Assembly (NCBI RefSeq): GCF_017745275.1
Contig: NZ_JAGHZS010000006.1
Location: forward strand, 124,001 to 188,000
Length of the DNA stretch: 64,000 bases
Source of the DNA: Chitinophaga sp.
GTDB lineage: Bacteria > Bacteroidota > Bacteroidia > Chitinophagales > Chitinophagaceae
Direction: 5' to 3'
The position numbers and the translations under genes are program-made. The notes beneath the pieces were generated by a model. That model had not been told where the DNA came from, ran no database searches, and saw only the letters and a program-made list of their open reading frames with translations. Shown in pieces: positions 1 to 8,693 of the stretch (position 1 is its first letter; each line of letters starts with the position of its first letter).

Positions 1-1
1 T

Positions 2-277
2 CCATTGCAGGATTCCCGTTTCCGTACCTGGGCGGCAGGAGATACCTATTTCGTATATCCGGGACCGAGAACTTCTATTCGTTTTGAAAGATTGGTAGAA
101 GGAATACAGGATTACGAGAAAATCAGGATATTGAAAGCGGAGTTTACCCGCACCAATAATTCCACTGCGCTAAACCAGTTAAACAGCATTTTGAAGCCAT
201 TTGAGGAAGAAACGCTCAAAAATACGCCAGCTGCGCAGGTATTGGGAGTGGCTCAACAAGCCTTGAATAATTTTTAA
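2..277 (+). CDS. C-terminal fragment of DUF4091 (GH123-like) protein
   Basis: Only the last 92 codons are inside the window; the frame is open to the left edge, so the apparent TTG at 5 is not the real start. The readable text (LQDSRFRTWAAGDTY, then YPGPRTSIRFERL and EGIQDYEKIRIL) matches the conserved end of DUF4091, the catalytic-type barrel seen in GH123-like proteins. Family members are usually secreted or periplasmic and act on glycans. The substrate cannot be told from this fragment. It is convergent with the dcw cluster, from which it is separated by a bidirectional terminator. Confidence 0.75.
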   Translation, partial: PLQDSRFRTWAAGDTYFVYPGPRTSIRFERLVEGIQDYEKIRILKAEFTRTNNSTALNQLNSILKPFEEETLKNTPAAQVLGVAQQALNNF

Positions 278-308
278 CACAATTAGCAGTTGCTGCTCTT
301 ATTATCTG

Positions 309-346
309 CAAAAAAAATCCTCCGGGGAACCGGAGGATTTTTTTTA
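309..346. terminator. Bidirectional intrinsic terminator
   Basis: A perfect 10-bp stem (AATCCTCCGG at 316-325 and its complement at 330-339) closes a GGAA tetraloop. An A-run lies on the left and a T-run on the right, so it can end both the DUF4091 gene (plus) and the dcw cluster after ftsZ (minus). Confidence 0.9.
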
Positions 347-376
347 ACACAACTAAAAAACAATCAAATGTGTTCA

Positions 377-2224
377 TCAATCGGGCTTTTTCCCATCTAA
401 AAAAGTATTGATCGTATTGATTTCTGTATGGTTATTCTGGCCTGGCTCGCCGCTCACAGTGTAATTGGAGTAGAAGTGCTCAGCAGAGCCGGCACCGTTA
501 TCCAGGTTTACATTTCTACGCAGGTAAGCAGGTACATTTTCCAGTTCCGCGTTATTGTCCATGTTTTTCACATTGAAACTAATGCTGCGTAATTTGGCTA
601 CTCTTTCTGCCTGTTTGCGTTTCTGTTCTTCCAGGTCTTCATAAGCCTGTTGCATAGGCACTTCAGGAGGAGCAGGCGGTACATTTACAGCGCCTTCTTC
701 TTCTTTATACACCATCTTCATTTCAGGAGAAGGAGTACCTGGTTCTACGTAAATATGAGACGGTCTTGTTAAATATCCGCCTGCAGCATTGCCAGCTTGT
801 GGTTGAATGATATTTACATTCGGTTGTGGTGCATGTGCAGGAGGTATTTGTTGTACCGGCTGTTGAACAGGCTGCTGCTGCATTTGCTGTTGTTGCATTT
901 GCTGCTGCATTTGTTGTTGGGCCTGTTGATATTGTTGTTGAATCTGCTGCTGGTCAGGTTGTTGTGGCTGTGCAGGTGGTACCTGTTGTATATTCAGCAC
1001 ATAGTTCTGACGGGCAGGAGCAATAGGCGCCTGTTGTTGTGGCTGTGGTGGTGTATAAGCTGTTACAGGTTCAGGATGGGTGATCACTGGTTCCATGAGA
1101 CGAGGGGCCATCAGATCCTGTGGCTCCTGGAACAGCAGGCCCTGCGCCTGTTGTACGCCGCTCATTTTTTTTTCATCACCATCTTTACCTAACTGCATTA
1201 CAATTTTAGGTTCTACGCGCTCCGGGCTGGAGGGTGTCATTTTTTGCTGTGTGATGGGTTTTTGTTCAAAACCGGTAGCAATGATGGTTACACCCAGTTG
1301 TCTGTCCAGTGTTTGATCGTAGCCTACACCAAGGATCACGTCGCAATCTTCTCCTGCCTGGCTTTGTACATAGGCCTGGATGATATCCATTTCATCCAGT
1401 GTATGTTCAAATTCACCTTCGGAAGAAGAGATGTTGATGAGGATCCATTTAGCACCGCGTATATCGTTATCATTCAGCAACGGAGAAGTTAAAGCGTCTT
1501 CGATAGCTCTTTGTGCACGGTTTTCGCCCTCAGCCAGTGCCGCACCGAGGATAGCCACGCCACCGTTACGCATAACGGTACAAACGTCGGCAAAGTCCAC
1601 GTTGATCTGACCGGTAGAGTTGATTACATCTGTAATACACTTCGCGGCGGTAGCCAGTACGTTGTCTGCTTTTTCGAAGGCAGCCTTGAATTTCAGGTCA
1701 CCGAATTTCTGGCGTAATTTATCATTGGAGATAATCAGCAGGGTATCTACATATTCTTTCAGGCGGGTCACACCTTCATCAGCCTGCAGCATCCTTTTCT
1801 TACCTTCATAGGAGAACGGTGTGGTAACGATACCCACCGTCAAAATACCCAGTTCCTTGCATATTTTGGCGATAATAGGAGCGCCACCGGTACCGGTACC
1901 ACCGCCCATACCGGCAGTAATGAAGGCCATTTTGGTATTTACCTCCAGTATTTTTTTGATTTCTTCAAAGGATTCTTCTGTCGCCTGTTTTCCGATTTCC
2001 GGATTGGCACCGGCTCCCAGTCCCTGGGTCAGGTGTGGTCCCAACTGAATTTTGTTGGGAACAGGGCTATTAGCAATAGCTTGTGCATCCGTATTGCAAA
2101 TAATGAAATTTACCCCGTCAATGCGCTGGCTATACATATGATTCACCGCATTACTTCCACCACCACCTATGCCGATGACTTTGATGATAGAAGATTTTTC
2201 CTTAGGAAGATCAAAATGTATCAT
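377..2224 (-). CDS. ftsZ: Cell division GTPase FtsZ
   Basis: This is the tubulin homologue that polymerises into the Z-ring and recruits the divisome. The GTPase core fills about residues 10-330: a GGGGSNAVN nucleotide loop near residue 20, the tubulin signature GGGTGTG at 107-113, and the T7 region around 208-222 (NVDFADV). The protein has 615 residues against roughly 380-400 in most bacteria. The excess is a Q/P-rich linker of more than 200 residues containing long QQQ/QQM runs. The conserved C-terminal peptide (VPAYLRR, 564-570) is followed by another 45 residues. It is the last gene of the dcw cluster and is separated from ftsA by 171 bp, so it may also have its own promoter. Confidence 0.97.
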   Translation of the reverse strand: MIHFDLPKEKSSIIKVIGIGGGGSNAVNHMYSQRIDGVNFIICNTDAQAIANSPVPNKIQLGPHLTQGLGAGANPEIGKQATEESFEEIKKILEVNTKMAFITAGMGGGTGTGGAPIIAKICKELGILTVGIVTTPFSYEGKKRMLQADEGVTRLKEYVDTLLIISNDKLRQKFGDLKFKAAFEKADNVLATAAKCITDVINSTGQINVDFADVCTVMRNGGVAILGAALAEGENRAQRAIEDALTSPLLNDNDIRGAKWILINISSSEGEFEHTLDEMDIIQAYVQSQAGEDCDVILGVGYDQTLDRQLGVTIIATGFEQKPITQQKMTPSSPERVEPKIVMQLGKDGDEKKMSGVQQAQGLLFQEPQDLMAPRLMEPVITHPEPVTAYTPPQPQQQAPIAPARQNYVLNIQQVPPAQPQQPDQQQIQQQYQQAQQQMQQQMQQQQMQQQPVQQPVQQIPPAHAPQPNVNIIQPQAGNAAGGYLTRPSHIYVEPGTPSPEMKMVYKEEEGAVNVPPAPPEVPMQQAYEDLEEQKRKQAERVAKLRSISFNVKNMDNNAELENVPAYLRRNVNLDNGAGSAEHFYSNYTVSGEPGQNNHTEINTINTFLDGKKPD

Positions 2225-2270
2225 GACTCTAAACTTTTATGGGTTAGTACGATAAATAATAATGAACTAT

Positions 2271-2352
2271 TAAGAATTAAGTGCGTATATGCTTTACTGT
2301 TACTATGGTTCATTTGTCCTGTCATTATTAGTTTATCGGTTCTTAATTCTTA
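2271..2352. repeat. 11-bp inverted repeat in ftsA-ftsZ spacer
   Basis: TAAGAATTAAG (2271-2281) is repeated in perfect inverted form at 2342-2352, 60 bp apart, in the AT-rich leader upstream of ftsZ. The function is unknown. It could be an operator pair or an mRNA structure. I found no TAnnTTTG box on the minus strand in this spacer. Confidence 0.4.
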
Positions 2353-2395
2353 TTTATTAACGTTTCGTTTTTGCAACAATTGCGCCATTTAACTT

Positions 2396-3799
2396 TTAAA
2401 GTTTTGCATCCTCTTCTTCCGTGAACATATCGATGATTTTTGTTTTCATCTTATCGAGGAAGTTTTTCAGTGAGGCGTTCCGTTCTTTCGCTTTCCTGTC
2501 CTGTATTTCCTGGCTGGTGGGGGCAGCTTCTTCTATCCAGTCGTCTGTTGGAGTTACTGACTGAGCAGCCTGTTCTTTGGCAAGATAGCTAGTATTAATT
2601 TTTACATAATTTTCTTCCAGTGCTTTACGATCATTTTCAAAATCATTATATCCTTTCAGGATCAGCCCTACGCAGGTTGCATACATAGGCTTGGTTAATT
2701 CGTCTATGTGGCCGCTTGCCAGGTGCTCATTGGGGAAACCTATACGGGCGCTTGCGCCGGTAGTATATTCTGTTAACTGTATGAGATGTTTCAGTTGAGA
2801 TCCGCCACCAGTCAGGATAATACCGCCATTCAGCATTTTATTATCCATACCGATTTGTTTGAGATGATATACTACGAAATCGAGTATTTCACTCATGCGC
2901 GCCTGTATGATGTGCGCCAGGTTCTTCACTGAAATCTCTTTTGGGCTCTGACCTCTTAATCCCGGAATGGTGATATAGGCATTGCTTTTTGCTTCATCTG
3001 CCAGTGCATAACCAAATTGCACTTTCATCTGTTCTGCCTGTGTTTTTAATACCCCCAGTCCGTTTTTAATGTCGTTGGTAATGTTTTCACCGCCATAAGG
3101 GATTACTGCAGTATGTTTGAGGATACCTTCGTAAAACACTGCCAGGTCAGTGGTACCACCACCAATATCAACAATGGCTACACCTGCTTCAAAGTCCATG
3201 TCGCACATAACAGCGGCAGCGGAGGCCAGTGGTTGTAATACCAGGTCACGGATTTTGAGGCCTGATTTTTCCACGCTGCGGTTAATGTTACGGATGGCGT
3301 TTTTGTCGCCGGTAATGATGTGGAAGTTGGCGCCCACCTTCACCCCAGACATACCAATAGGGTAGGTGATATTCTGCAAACTATCCACAATATATTGCTG
3401 CGGGATCACATCGATGATCTGATCGCTCGCGGGAATAACTGTTTTATACTGATCGTTGATCAGCTGGTCAATATCTTTCTGGGATATTTCTGCATCGGTG
3501 TCGTTACGCACAATGTCGCCGCGGGTTTGCAAACTTTTGATATGATGACCGGCTATACCAACATATACTTCGTTAATCTCCAGGTTGGGGTTGGATGCAT
3601 AACAATTTTCGAGTGCTTGCCTGATCGCTTTTATGGTTTGGTCTATGTTCAGCACCATACCGTGCTGCACACCAAACGATGTAGCTTTACCGAATCCCAG
3701 GATTTCCAGTTTCCCGTATTCATTCTTCCGTCCTGCTATGGCAGCAATCTTCGTAGTACCTATGTCGAGTCCTACAATGATGGGAGCTTCCTGATTCAT
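2396..3799 (-). CDS. ftsA: Cell division protein FtsA
   Basis: FtsA is an actin-like ATPase that tethers FtsZ to the inner membrane and signals to the septal synthases. The N-terminal phosphate loop IVGLDIGTTK (about 8-17), the SHS2/1C insertion after it, and the second phosphate motif VDIGGGTTDL near residue 210 are all visible. A further adenosine-type motif GGIILTGGGS lies near 325. At 467 residues it is slightly long; the C-terminal basic stretch and final helix are where the membrane-targeting segment is expected. The start codon overlaps the ftsQ stop by 4 bp, which indicates translational coupling. Confidence 0.96.
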   Translation of the reverse strand: MNQEAPIIVGLDIGTTKIAAIAGRKNEYGKLEILGFGKATSFGVQHGMVLNIDQTIKAIRQALENCYASNPNLEINEVYVGIAGHHIKSLQTRGDIVRNDTDAEISQKDIDQLINDQYKTVIPASDQIIDVIPQQYIVDSLQNITYPIGMSGVKVGANFHIITGDKNAIRNINRSVEKSGLKIRDLVLQPLASAAAVMCDMDFEAGVAIVDIGGGTTDLAVFYEGILKHTAVIPYGGENITNDIKNGLGVLKTQAEQMKVQFGYALADEAKSNAYITIPGLRGQSPKEISVKNLAHIIQARMSEILDFVVYHLKQIGMDNKMLNGGIILTGGGSQLKHLIQLTEYTTGASARIGFPNEHLASGHIDELTKPMYATCVGLILKGYNDFENDRKALEENYVKINTSYLAKEQAAQSVTPTDDWIEEAAPTSQEIQDRKAKERNASLKNFLDKMKTKIIDMFTEEEDAKL

Positions 3800-4881
3800 G
3801 GCGTTGTTTGTTTTTTTGATGTGTTAACAGATTTATTCCCTGGCTTATACACTGCTTTAGGTTGTTGTTTGGCTGGCGCAGCTACTTTCTCTTTTTTCTT
3901 CTCTTTCACGGGCTGCGGCTTAGCCTTTGGTTTTGCTGCGGGTTTCGGTTTTTCAACCGGTTTGGCAGCTACTGCATGTTCCGGTTTTACTGGCGCCGGT
4001 GCACTTGCAGTGGAGTCTTCTGTGTCTGAAATAGGTGGCTCATCTGCTCCGGCCAGTTTCAAACTATCTGTTTTGAGCACTGGCTGTAAAGGCGCTACAC
4101 CATCTTTACGGGTACATACGACTTCGTCGTCAAAAGCGATGTTGATCCGTGTATAGTTATTCCAGCCCACTTTATTCAATCCTTCTTTGTAAAAAGCCAA
4201 TAGCTTGGTAAATTTTTTATCGATATCTATTCCTTCTCCAAAAGCAATCACCTGGTCTCCCAGTTTAGGTATAAACTCAAATCTCCGGTCTTCCGTGATC
4301 ATCAGTTGTTCCACCTGCGCCATCCAGAAAGGGTCATTACCGATATACGTTCCCATATCTACGATTTGCGCGGATAAAAGGCTGTCAGCTTTTTGCAGCT
4401 TTTCTGCATCTGTAGGAAAGCCGGTGAATACGGGTACCCTGGCGGCGTAGCGACTGGACACCGGAATATGTTCTCCTGCCGCATCCAGGTAAAAGCTATT
4501 ACCGGAAAAGGTAAACACCCTTGCTACCGGCTCACGTTGTGTTATTTTGACGTTCAGTCGTTGTCCGTTATCAAAATAAATTTCCGCGTTCTTTACCCAT
4601 GGATCCTGATCTACGAGTGCTTCCAGTTTGGAGATGTTGATCTCGCCGATACGTTTACCGATCGGGTTCAGACTTTTGTCTTTCGTGAGCAGGGATTTGA
4701 TGTCTTTGGATTCAATAAAAAAATTATCGTCTTTCCCTTCAAATTTCACCTGGATACTCTTGCATTTACCAGCGTCTTTATCCTGTATAGCCGCTACCAG
4801 CAATACTACAAAGCCAGAAAGCGCCATTCCCCAGAGGAGAGCGATGCCCAGACGTTTTAATATTGTGGTGGTTTTAGACAA
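3796..4881 (-). CDS. ftsQ: Cell division protein FtsQ
   Basis: FtsQ is a bitopic divisome protein linking early and late division proteins. It has a short cytoplasmic N terminus, one membrane helix at about residues 12-32, a POTRA-like region after it (INISKLEALV, DPWVKNAEIY) and a beta domain. The last 80 or so residues form an unusual low-complexity tail rich in Lys, Pro and Ala (repeated KP, PAKP, KAKP), probably disordered in the periplasm. Its place between murC and ftsA, with a 4-bp overlap into ftsA, supports the call even though FtsQ sequences diverge strongly. Confidence 0.9.
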   Translation of the reverse strand: MSKTTTILKRLGIALLWGMALSGFVVLLVAAIQDKDAGKCKSIQVKFEGKDDNFFIESKDIKSLLTKDKSLNPIGKRIGEINISKLEALVDQDPWVKNAEIYFDNGQRLNVKITQREPVARVFTFSGNSFYLDAAGEHIPVSSRYAARVPVFTGFPTDAEKLQKADSLLSAQIVDMGTYIGNDPFWMAQVEQLMITEDRRFEFIPKLGDQVIAFGEGIDIDKKFTKLLAFYKEGLNKVGWNNYTRINIAFDDEVVCTRKDGVAPLQPVLKTDSLKLAGADEPPISDTEDSTASAPAPVKPEHAVAAKPVEKPKPAAKPKAKPQPVKEKKKEKVAAPAKQQPKAVYKPGNKSVNTSKKQTTP

Positions 4882-4901
4882 GTATTTTCAGCTTTATATT
4901 G

Positions 4902-6257
4902 TTATTGCTTTTTTAATAAATCTGCTATTGGTTCTCTGAACGTATCAATATCGCCTGCACCTGCGGTGATCAGCAATGACAATTCTTTACCACTGAGATA
5001 TTCAAGTAACTTTTCCTTCGGAACGATGGTGACCGGCGTTGTCATCTTCTCTGCTATCATCTCACTGCTCACTCCTTCTATTGGCAGCTCACGTGCCGGG
5101 TAGATAGGGAGGAGAATCACTTCGTCTGCCAGGGAAAGACTTTCCGCAAAACCATCTGCCAGATCGCGGGTACGGGTAAATAAATGTGGCTGGAAAACAA
5201 CTGTACATTTTCTACCCGGGAATAGCGCTTTAGCGCTGCTGATCAATGCGCGTAATTCTTCCGGATGGTGTGCATAATCATCTATATAAACAACTTTGTC
5301 AGTTTTTATTACATATTCAAACCTGCGTTTGATACCCTGGAAATTAGCCATGGCAGCTCGTATCTTATCAGCCCCAATTCCCAGCAGATGTGCTACGGTG
5401 ATAGCAGCTACTGCATTCTCCACGTTGTGCATACCACCAATGTGCAGTGAAATATTGTCGATCATCCAATCCTGCTGCATCACGTCAAACTCGTATCCTC
5501 CGTTGTGCATGCGGATGTTAGCGGCATAGGCGTTGGCAGCATCGTTTTGTAAACTATACAACAACTTATTGGTAGCATTGAGTTCTTTATTCCGATGCAG
5601 GCCGAACTTAGCAATCAGCGTGCCATTGGGCTTAATATTGTGTGTATATTGAATAAAAGCTTCTTCCATTGCTTCCGGAGTACCGTATATGTCCAGGTGA
5701 TCTGCATCCATGGCAGTCAGCACCGCTACATCCGGACTTAATTTCAGGAAGGACCGGTCGTATTCATCTGCTTCGATCACCGCAACCTGTCTGTCGCTGC
5801 TCCAGAAATTTTTATTATAGTTTACACTGATGCCTCCCAGGAAAGCATTACAGCCATATCCGCTATCGGTCAGCAGGTGGGCAATCATCGTAGAAACGGT
5901 GGTTTTACCATGTGTACCAGCTACGGTGATAGCGAACATTGCGCGGGTAATCTCCTGCAGTACGTCACTACGTTTTACTACTTCATATCCATTATCACGG
6001 TACCATTGTAATTCTGTATGACTGGCTGGTATCGCCGGCGTATACACTACCAGGTTCGCAGCTTTATCTACTTCGTTCACATCGTCTTTGTAATGAATTT
6101 GCATACCTTCTGCTTCCAGTTTGCTGGTAAGCGGGGTGGCAGTACGATCATAACCACTCACATGCACTCCTTTTTCATTAAAAAAGCGTGCAATGGCGCT
6201 CATGCCAATACCACCGATACCGATGAAATAAACTCTTTGTATGCTATTCAAATCCAT
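4902..6257 (-). CDS. murC: UDP-N-acetylmuramate--L-alanine ligase MurC
   Basis: MurC adds L-alanine to UDP-MurNAc in the cytoplasm using ATP, the first step of the peptide stem. The N-terminal Rossmann-type UDP-binding motif YFIGIGGIGMSAIA, the Mur ligase P-loop GTHGKTTVS (about 115-123), and the central EADEYDRSF and DADHLD motifs are present, followed by the C-terminal domain with DDYAHHP. Its 451 residues are normal. It lies 18 bp from murG and 20 bp from ftsQ within the dcw run. The IGGIG and DEYDRSF motifs separate MurC from MurD/E/F. Confidence 0.97.
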   Translation of the reverse strand: MDLNSIQRVYFIGIGGIGMSAIARFFNEKGVHVSGYDRTATPLTSKLEAEGMQIHYKDDVNEVDKAANLVVYTPAIPASHTELQWYRDNGYEVVKRSDVLQEITRAMFAITVAGTHGKTTVSTMIAHLLTDSGYGCNAFLGGISVNYNKNFWSSDRQVAVIEADEYDRSFLKLSPDVAVLTAMDADHLDIYGTPEAMEEAFIQYTHNIKPNGTLIAKFGLHRNKELNATNKLLYSLQNDAANAYAANIRMHNGGYEFDVMQQDWMIDNISLHIGGMHNVENAVAAITVAHLLGIGADKIRAAMANFQGIKRRFEYVIKTDKVVYIDDYAHHPEELRALISSAKALFPGRKCTVVFQPHLFTRTRDLADGFAESLSLADEVILLPIYPARELPIEGVSSEMIAEKMTTPVTIVPKEKLLEYLSGKELSLLITAGAGDIDTFREPIADLLKKQ

Positions 6258-6275
6258 ATATGCTGCTAAAAAACA

Positions 6276-7367
6276 CTAAATAATTTCCAATACTTGTTTT
6301 GCAATCACCATATCTGCATTGGGATTGCCCAGTTTACCGATATGATTTTCCAGTTGTTCCATCAACGCCCTGTTTTGCAGGAGGCTGAACAATACACTGC
6401 TTAATTGTGATTTTACTTCGTCATCCTTAATGATTAAACCGGCTTGTTTGTTCACCAGGTTCATGGCGTTGGAAGTTTGATGATCTTCCGCTGCAAAAGG
6501 ATAAGGCACAAAGATCACAGGCTTTTTCACGACGCATAATTCTGCGATGGCCAATGCACCGGCTCTTGATAACACTACATCTGCGGCTTTGTAGGCGAAG
6601 TCCATCACGTTGATGAAATCGTATACTTTGATATGCGACTCATAAGGTGCTGCTGCTGCTTTTGCAGTTTCGTAATAGGGCTTTCCTGTTTGCCAGATGA
6701 GCTGTATGTCTTTATCCACGATGGTTTTCAGCAAAGGCTGCAATCCTTCATTAATGGATTTAGCCCCCAGGCTGCCGCCCACTGCAAAGATGGTTTGCTT
6801 GTCGGTGCGTAATCCAAAGTGATGCAGGGCATCTTCCCGGGTAACGGCCGATTGTGAAATATTGTTCCTGACAGGGTTTCCGGTCATTACCAGTTTATCT
6901 GCCGGGAAAAATTTTTCCATACCATCGTATGCTACGCAAATCTTCTTTGCTTTCCTGCCTAATATTTTATTCGTTTTACCTGCAAAGGAATTTTGTTCCT
7001 GTATCAGGGTCGGAATACCATTTTTTTGTGCCCGGTTCAGCATCGGGAAGCTGGCATATCCGCCTACGCCCACTACTGCATCCGGTTGAAAGTTCTCCAG
7101 GATGGCTTTTGCACGACGCAGGCTTTTCCATATTTTGAAAGGCAGCAAAATATTTTTGAAGATATTGCTGCGATTAAAACCTGCTATTTCCAGTCCTTCT
7201 ATCGGATATCCTGCCTGTGGCACTTTCTCCATTTCCATTTTCCCGGTAGCACCTACAAATAAGATGTTGATGTCCGGTTGCAATTTTTTCAACGCGTTCG
7301 CGATCGCTATTGCCGGGAAGATATGTCCTCCGGTACCGCCGCCTGCTATGATCACTTTGCGTTGCAT
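6276..7367 (-). CDS. murG: UDP-GlcNAc transferase MurG (lipid II synthesis)
   Basis: MurG transfers GlcNAc from UDP-GlcNAc to lipid I on the inner face of the cytoplasmic membrane, making lipid II. It is a GT-B fold enzyme. The N-terminal glycine loop IIAGGGTGGHIFPA (about 6-19), a second motif VGVGGYASFP near 100, the QEQNSFAG segment, and the C-terminal donor site SRAGALAIAEL with PYPFAAEDHQ are all intact. Its 363 residues are typical. It lies between ftsW and murC with short spacers. Confidence 0.97.
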   Translation of the reverse strand: MQRKVIIAGGGTGGHIFPAIAIANALKKLQPDINILFVGATGKMEMEKVPQAGYPIEGLEIAGFNRSNIFKNILLPFKIWKSLRRAKAILENFQPDAVVGVGGYASFPMLNRAQKNGIPTLIQEQNSFAGKTNKILGRKAKKICVAYDGMEKFFPADKLVMTGNPVRNNISQSAVTREDALHHFGLRTDKQTIFAVGGSLGAKSINEGLQPLLKTIVDKDIQLIWQTGKPYYETAKAAAAPYESHIKVYDFINVMDFAYKAADVVLSRAGALAIAELCVVKKPVIFVPYPFAAEDHQTSNAMNLVNKQAGLIIKDDEVKSQLSSVLFSLLQNRALMEQLENHIGKLGNPNADMVIAKQVLEII

Positions 7368-7407
7368 ATACTAATACTAATTGCGATTGATGCTATATAA
7401 ATACGTA

Positions 7408-8604
7408 TTAAGCGACTGCAGCGTTTTCTGCATTCGCCATTACTCTTTCCAAACGTTCTTTTTCTGCCTGTTTTCCTTCCATTTCTTCCACATTCCTGGA
7501 TACACTCAGGATAATACCGATGGCCATACTGGTAAATAAAACAGAAGACCCTCCCATACTCACCAGTGGTAGCGTAACCCCTGTAACCGGGAACAGATGC
7601 ACGTTTACAGCCATATTGGTTAATGCCTGTATAACCAATGTTACACTGAGTCCTACTGCCAGGAATGCTCCAAAAGCATAAGGACATCGTTTATAAATGC
7701 GGATACTTCTCAACAACAAAATCATATATGCCGCCAAAATCAGGAACGCGCCAAACATGCCATATTCTTCAATGATGGTAGCATAGATATAATCGGAATA
7801 GGCGTGCGGCAGGAAGTTACGTTGTGTACTATTGCCCGGGCCTTTACCTAAAAAGCCACCGCCTGCAATGGCGATGTTAGCTTGTTGCACCTGGTAAGGC
7901 ATTTCCGTATGATCACCATGTATGAAGTTGTCGATACGTTTTTCCCAGGTTTTGGTACGCATTTCCATACTGGTTACTTTCGCCACCAGGAATAACAACA
8001 TCACCAACAGGGCCCCTGCTGCCACCATGGAAGCCAGGAACCGTAGTGGTACCCTGCCGATAAAGCAGAGCAACATACAACTGGCACCCAGTAACAGGGC
8101 GGTACTCATATTGGCCGGCATAATCAGTGCGCAGATAATGCCTACCGGTATGATGATGGGAAGAAATCCCTTTTTAAAATCTGTGATCAGGTTTTGACGC
8201 CTGGATAATTGCCTGCTTACATACATGAAGATGGCGAGTTTAGCCACATCCGATGTCTGGAAGGTAAGGTTGATGATTGGTAAACTGATCCATCTGCTGG
8301 CGTCATTGAGATGCCGGCCGAAGGCCAGGGTGTATATCAGTAATGGTATCGACAACAGGAAGCCTATCTGTGCCACACGGGAATAGATGGTATAATTCAC
8401 GCGGTGGGCAAAGTAAATGATGACCAGTCCCATCGCCAGCACCGTAAGCTGCTTCAGGAGATAATACTCCGTATGGCCGCCCCGTTCGCGGTAGGCGAGA
8501 GAGCCGGTAGCACTATATACGGCAAGGAGGCTTACCAGCGATAGAAAGAATACTATCGTCCAGATAACCTTATCACCTTTTGTTCTATAGAGCAATCCAG
8601 TCAT
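7408..8604 (-). CDS. ftsW: SEDS-family septal glycosyltransferase FtsW
   Basis: FtsW is a polytopic membrane protein that polymerises lipid II at the septum together with the class B PBP encoded a few genes upstream (ftsI). About ten hydrophobic segments can be seen. Conserved SEDS text includes ASRWISLP near residue 105, QAN-IAIAGGGFLGKGPGNS near 245, DYIYATIIEEYG near 275 and PVTGVTLPLVSMGGSS near 345. The C-terminal tail is short and charged. At 398 residues it has normal length. The 5' flank towards murD carries a five-copy heptad array (8606-8640). Confidence 0.96.
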   Translation of the reverse strand: MTGLLYRTKGDKVIWTIVFFLSLVSLLAVYSATGSLAYRERGGHTEYYLLKQLTVLAMGLVIIYFAHRVNYTIYSRVAQIGFLLSIPLLIYTLAFGRHLNDASRWISLPIINLTFQTSDVAKLAIFMYVSRQLSRRQNLITDFKKGFLPIIIPVGIICALIMPANMSTALLLGASCMLLCFIGRVPLRFLASMVAAGALLVMLLFLVAKVTSMEMRTKTWEKRIDNFIHGDHTEMPYQVQQANIAIAGGGFLGKGPGNSTQRNFLPHAYSDYIYATIIEEYGMFGAFLILAAYMILLLRSIRIYKRCPYAFGAFLAVGLSVTLVIQALTNMAVNVHLFPVTGVTLPLVSMGGSSVLFTSMAIGIILSVSRNVEEMEGKQAEKERLERVMANAENAAVA

Positions 8605-8605
8605 T

Positions 8606-8640
8606 TTTAGCTTTTAGCGTTTAGCAGTTAGCTATTAGCT
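8606..8640. repeat. Five tandem 7-bp units (nTTAGCn)
   Basis: Five contiguous units TTTAGCT, TTTAGCG, TTTAGCA, GTTAGCT and ATTAGCT tile 8606-8640 without a gap, directly upstream of the ftsW start in the ftsW-murD spacer. On the minus strand this reads as GCTAAnn units. They belong to the same family as the arrays at 14994-15152, 27369-27497 and 39199-39320. Confidence 0.75.
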
Positions 8641-8693
8641 TTCCTGCCGTTTGTTGTTAGTTTTTTGTTTTACCCATTTATTATGATCCCCTT

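Noticed and set aside
797..1192. Plus-strand frame with long Leu runs opposite ftsZ
   Set aside because: It is the antisense of the Q-rich FtsZ linker; CAG/CAA codons read backwards give Leu-rich text. No promoter or family match.
3320..4156. 278-codon plus-strand frame opposite ftsA and ftsQ
   Set aside because: Antisense to two well supported genes; its low-complexity Ala/Gly/Phe text mirrors the Lys/Pro-rich FtsQ tail.
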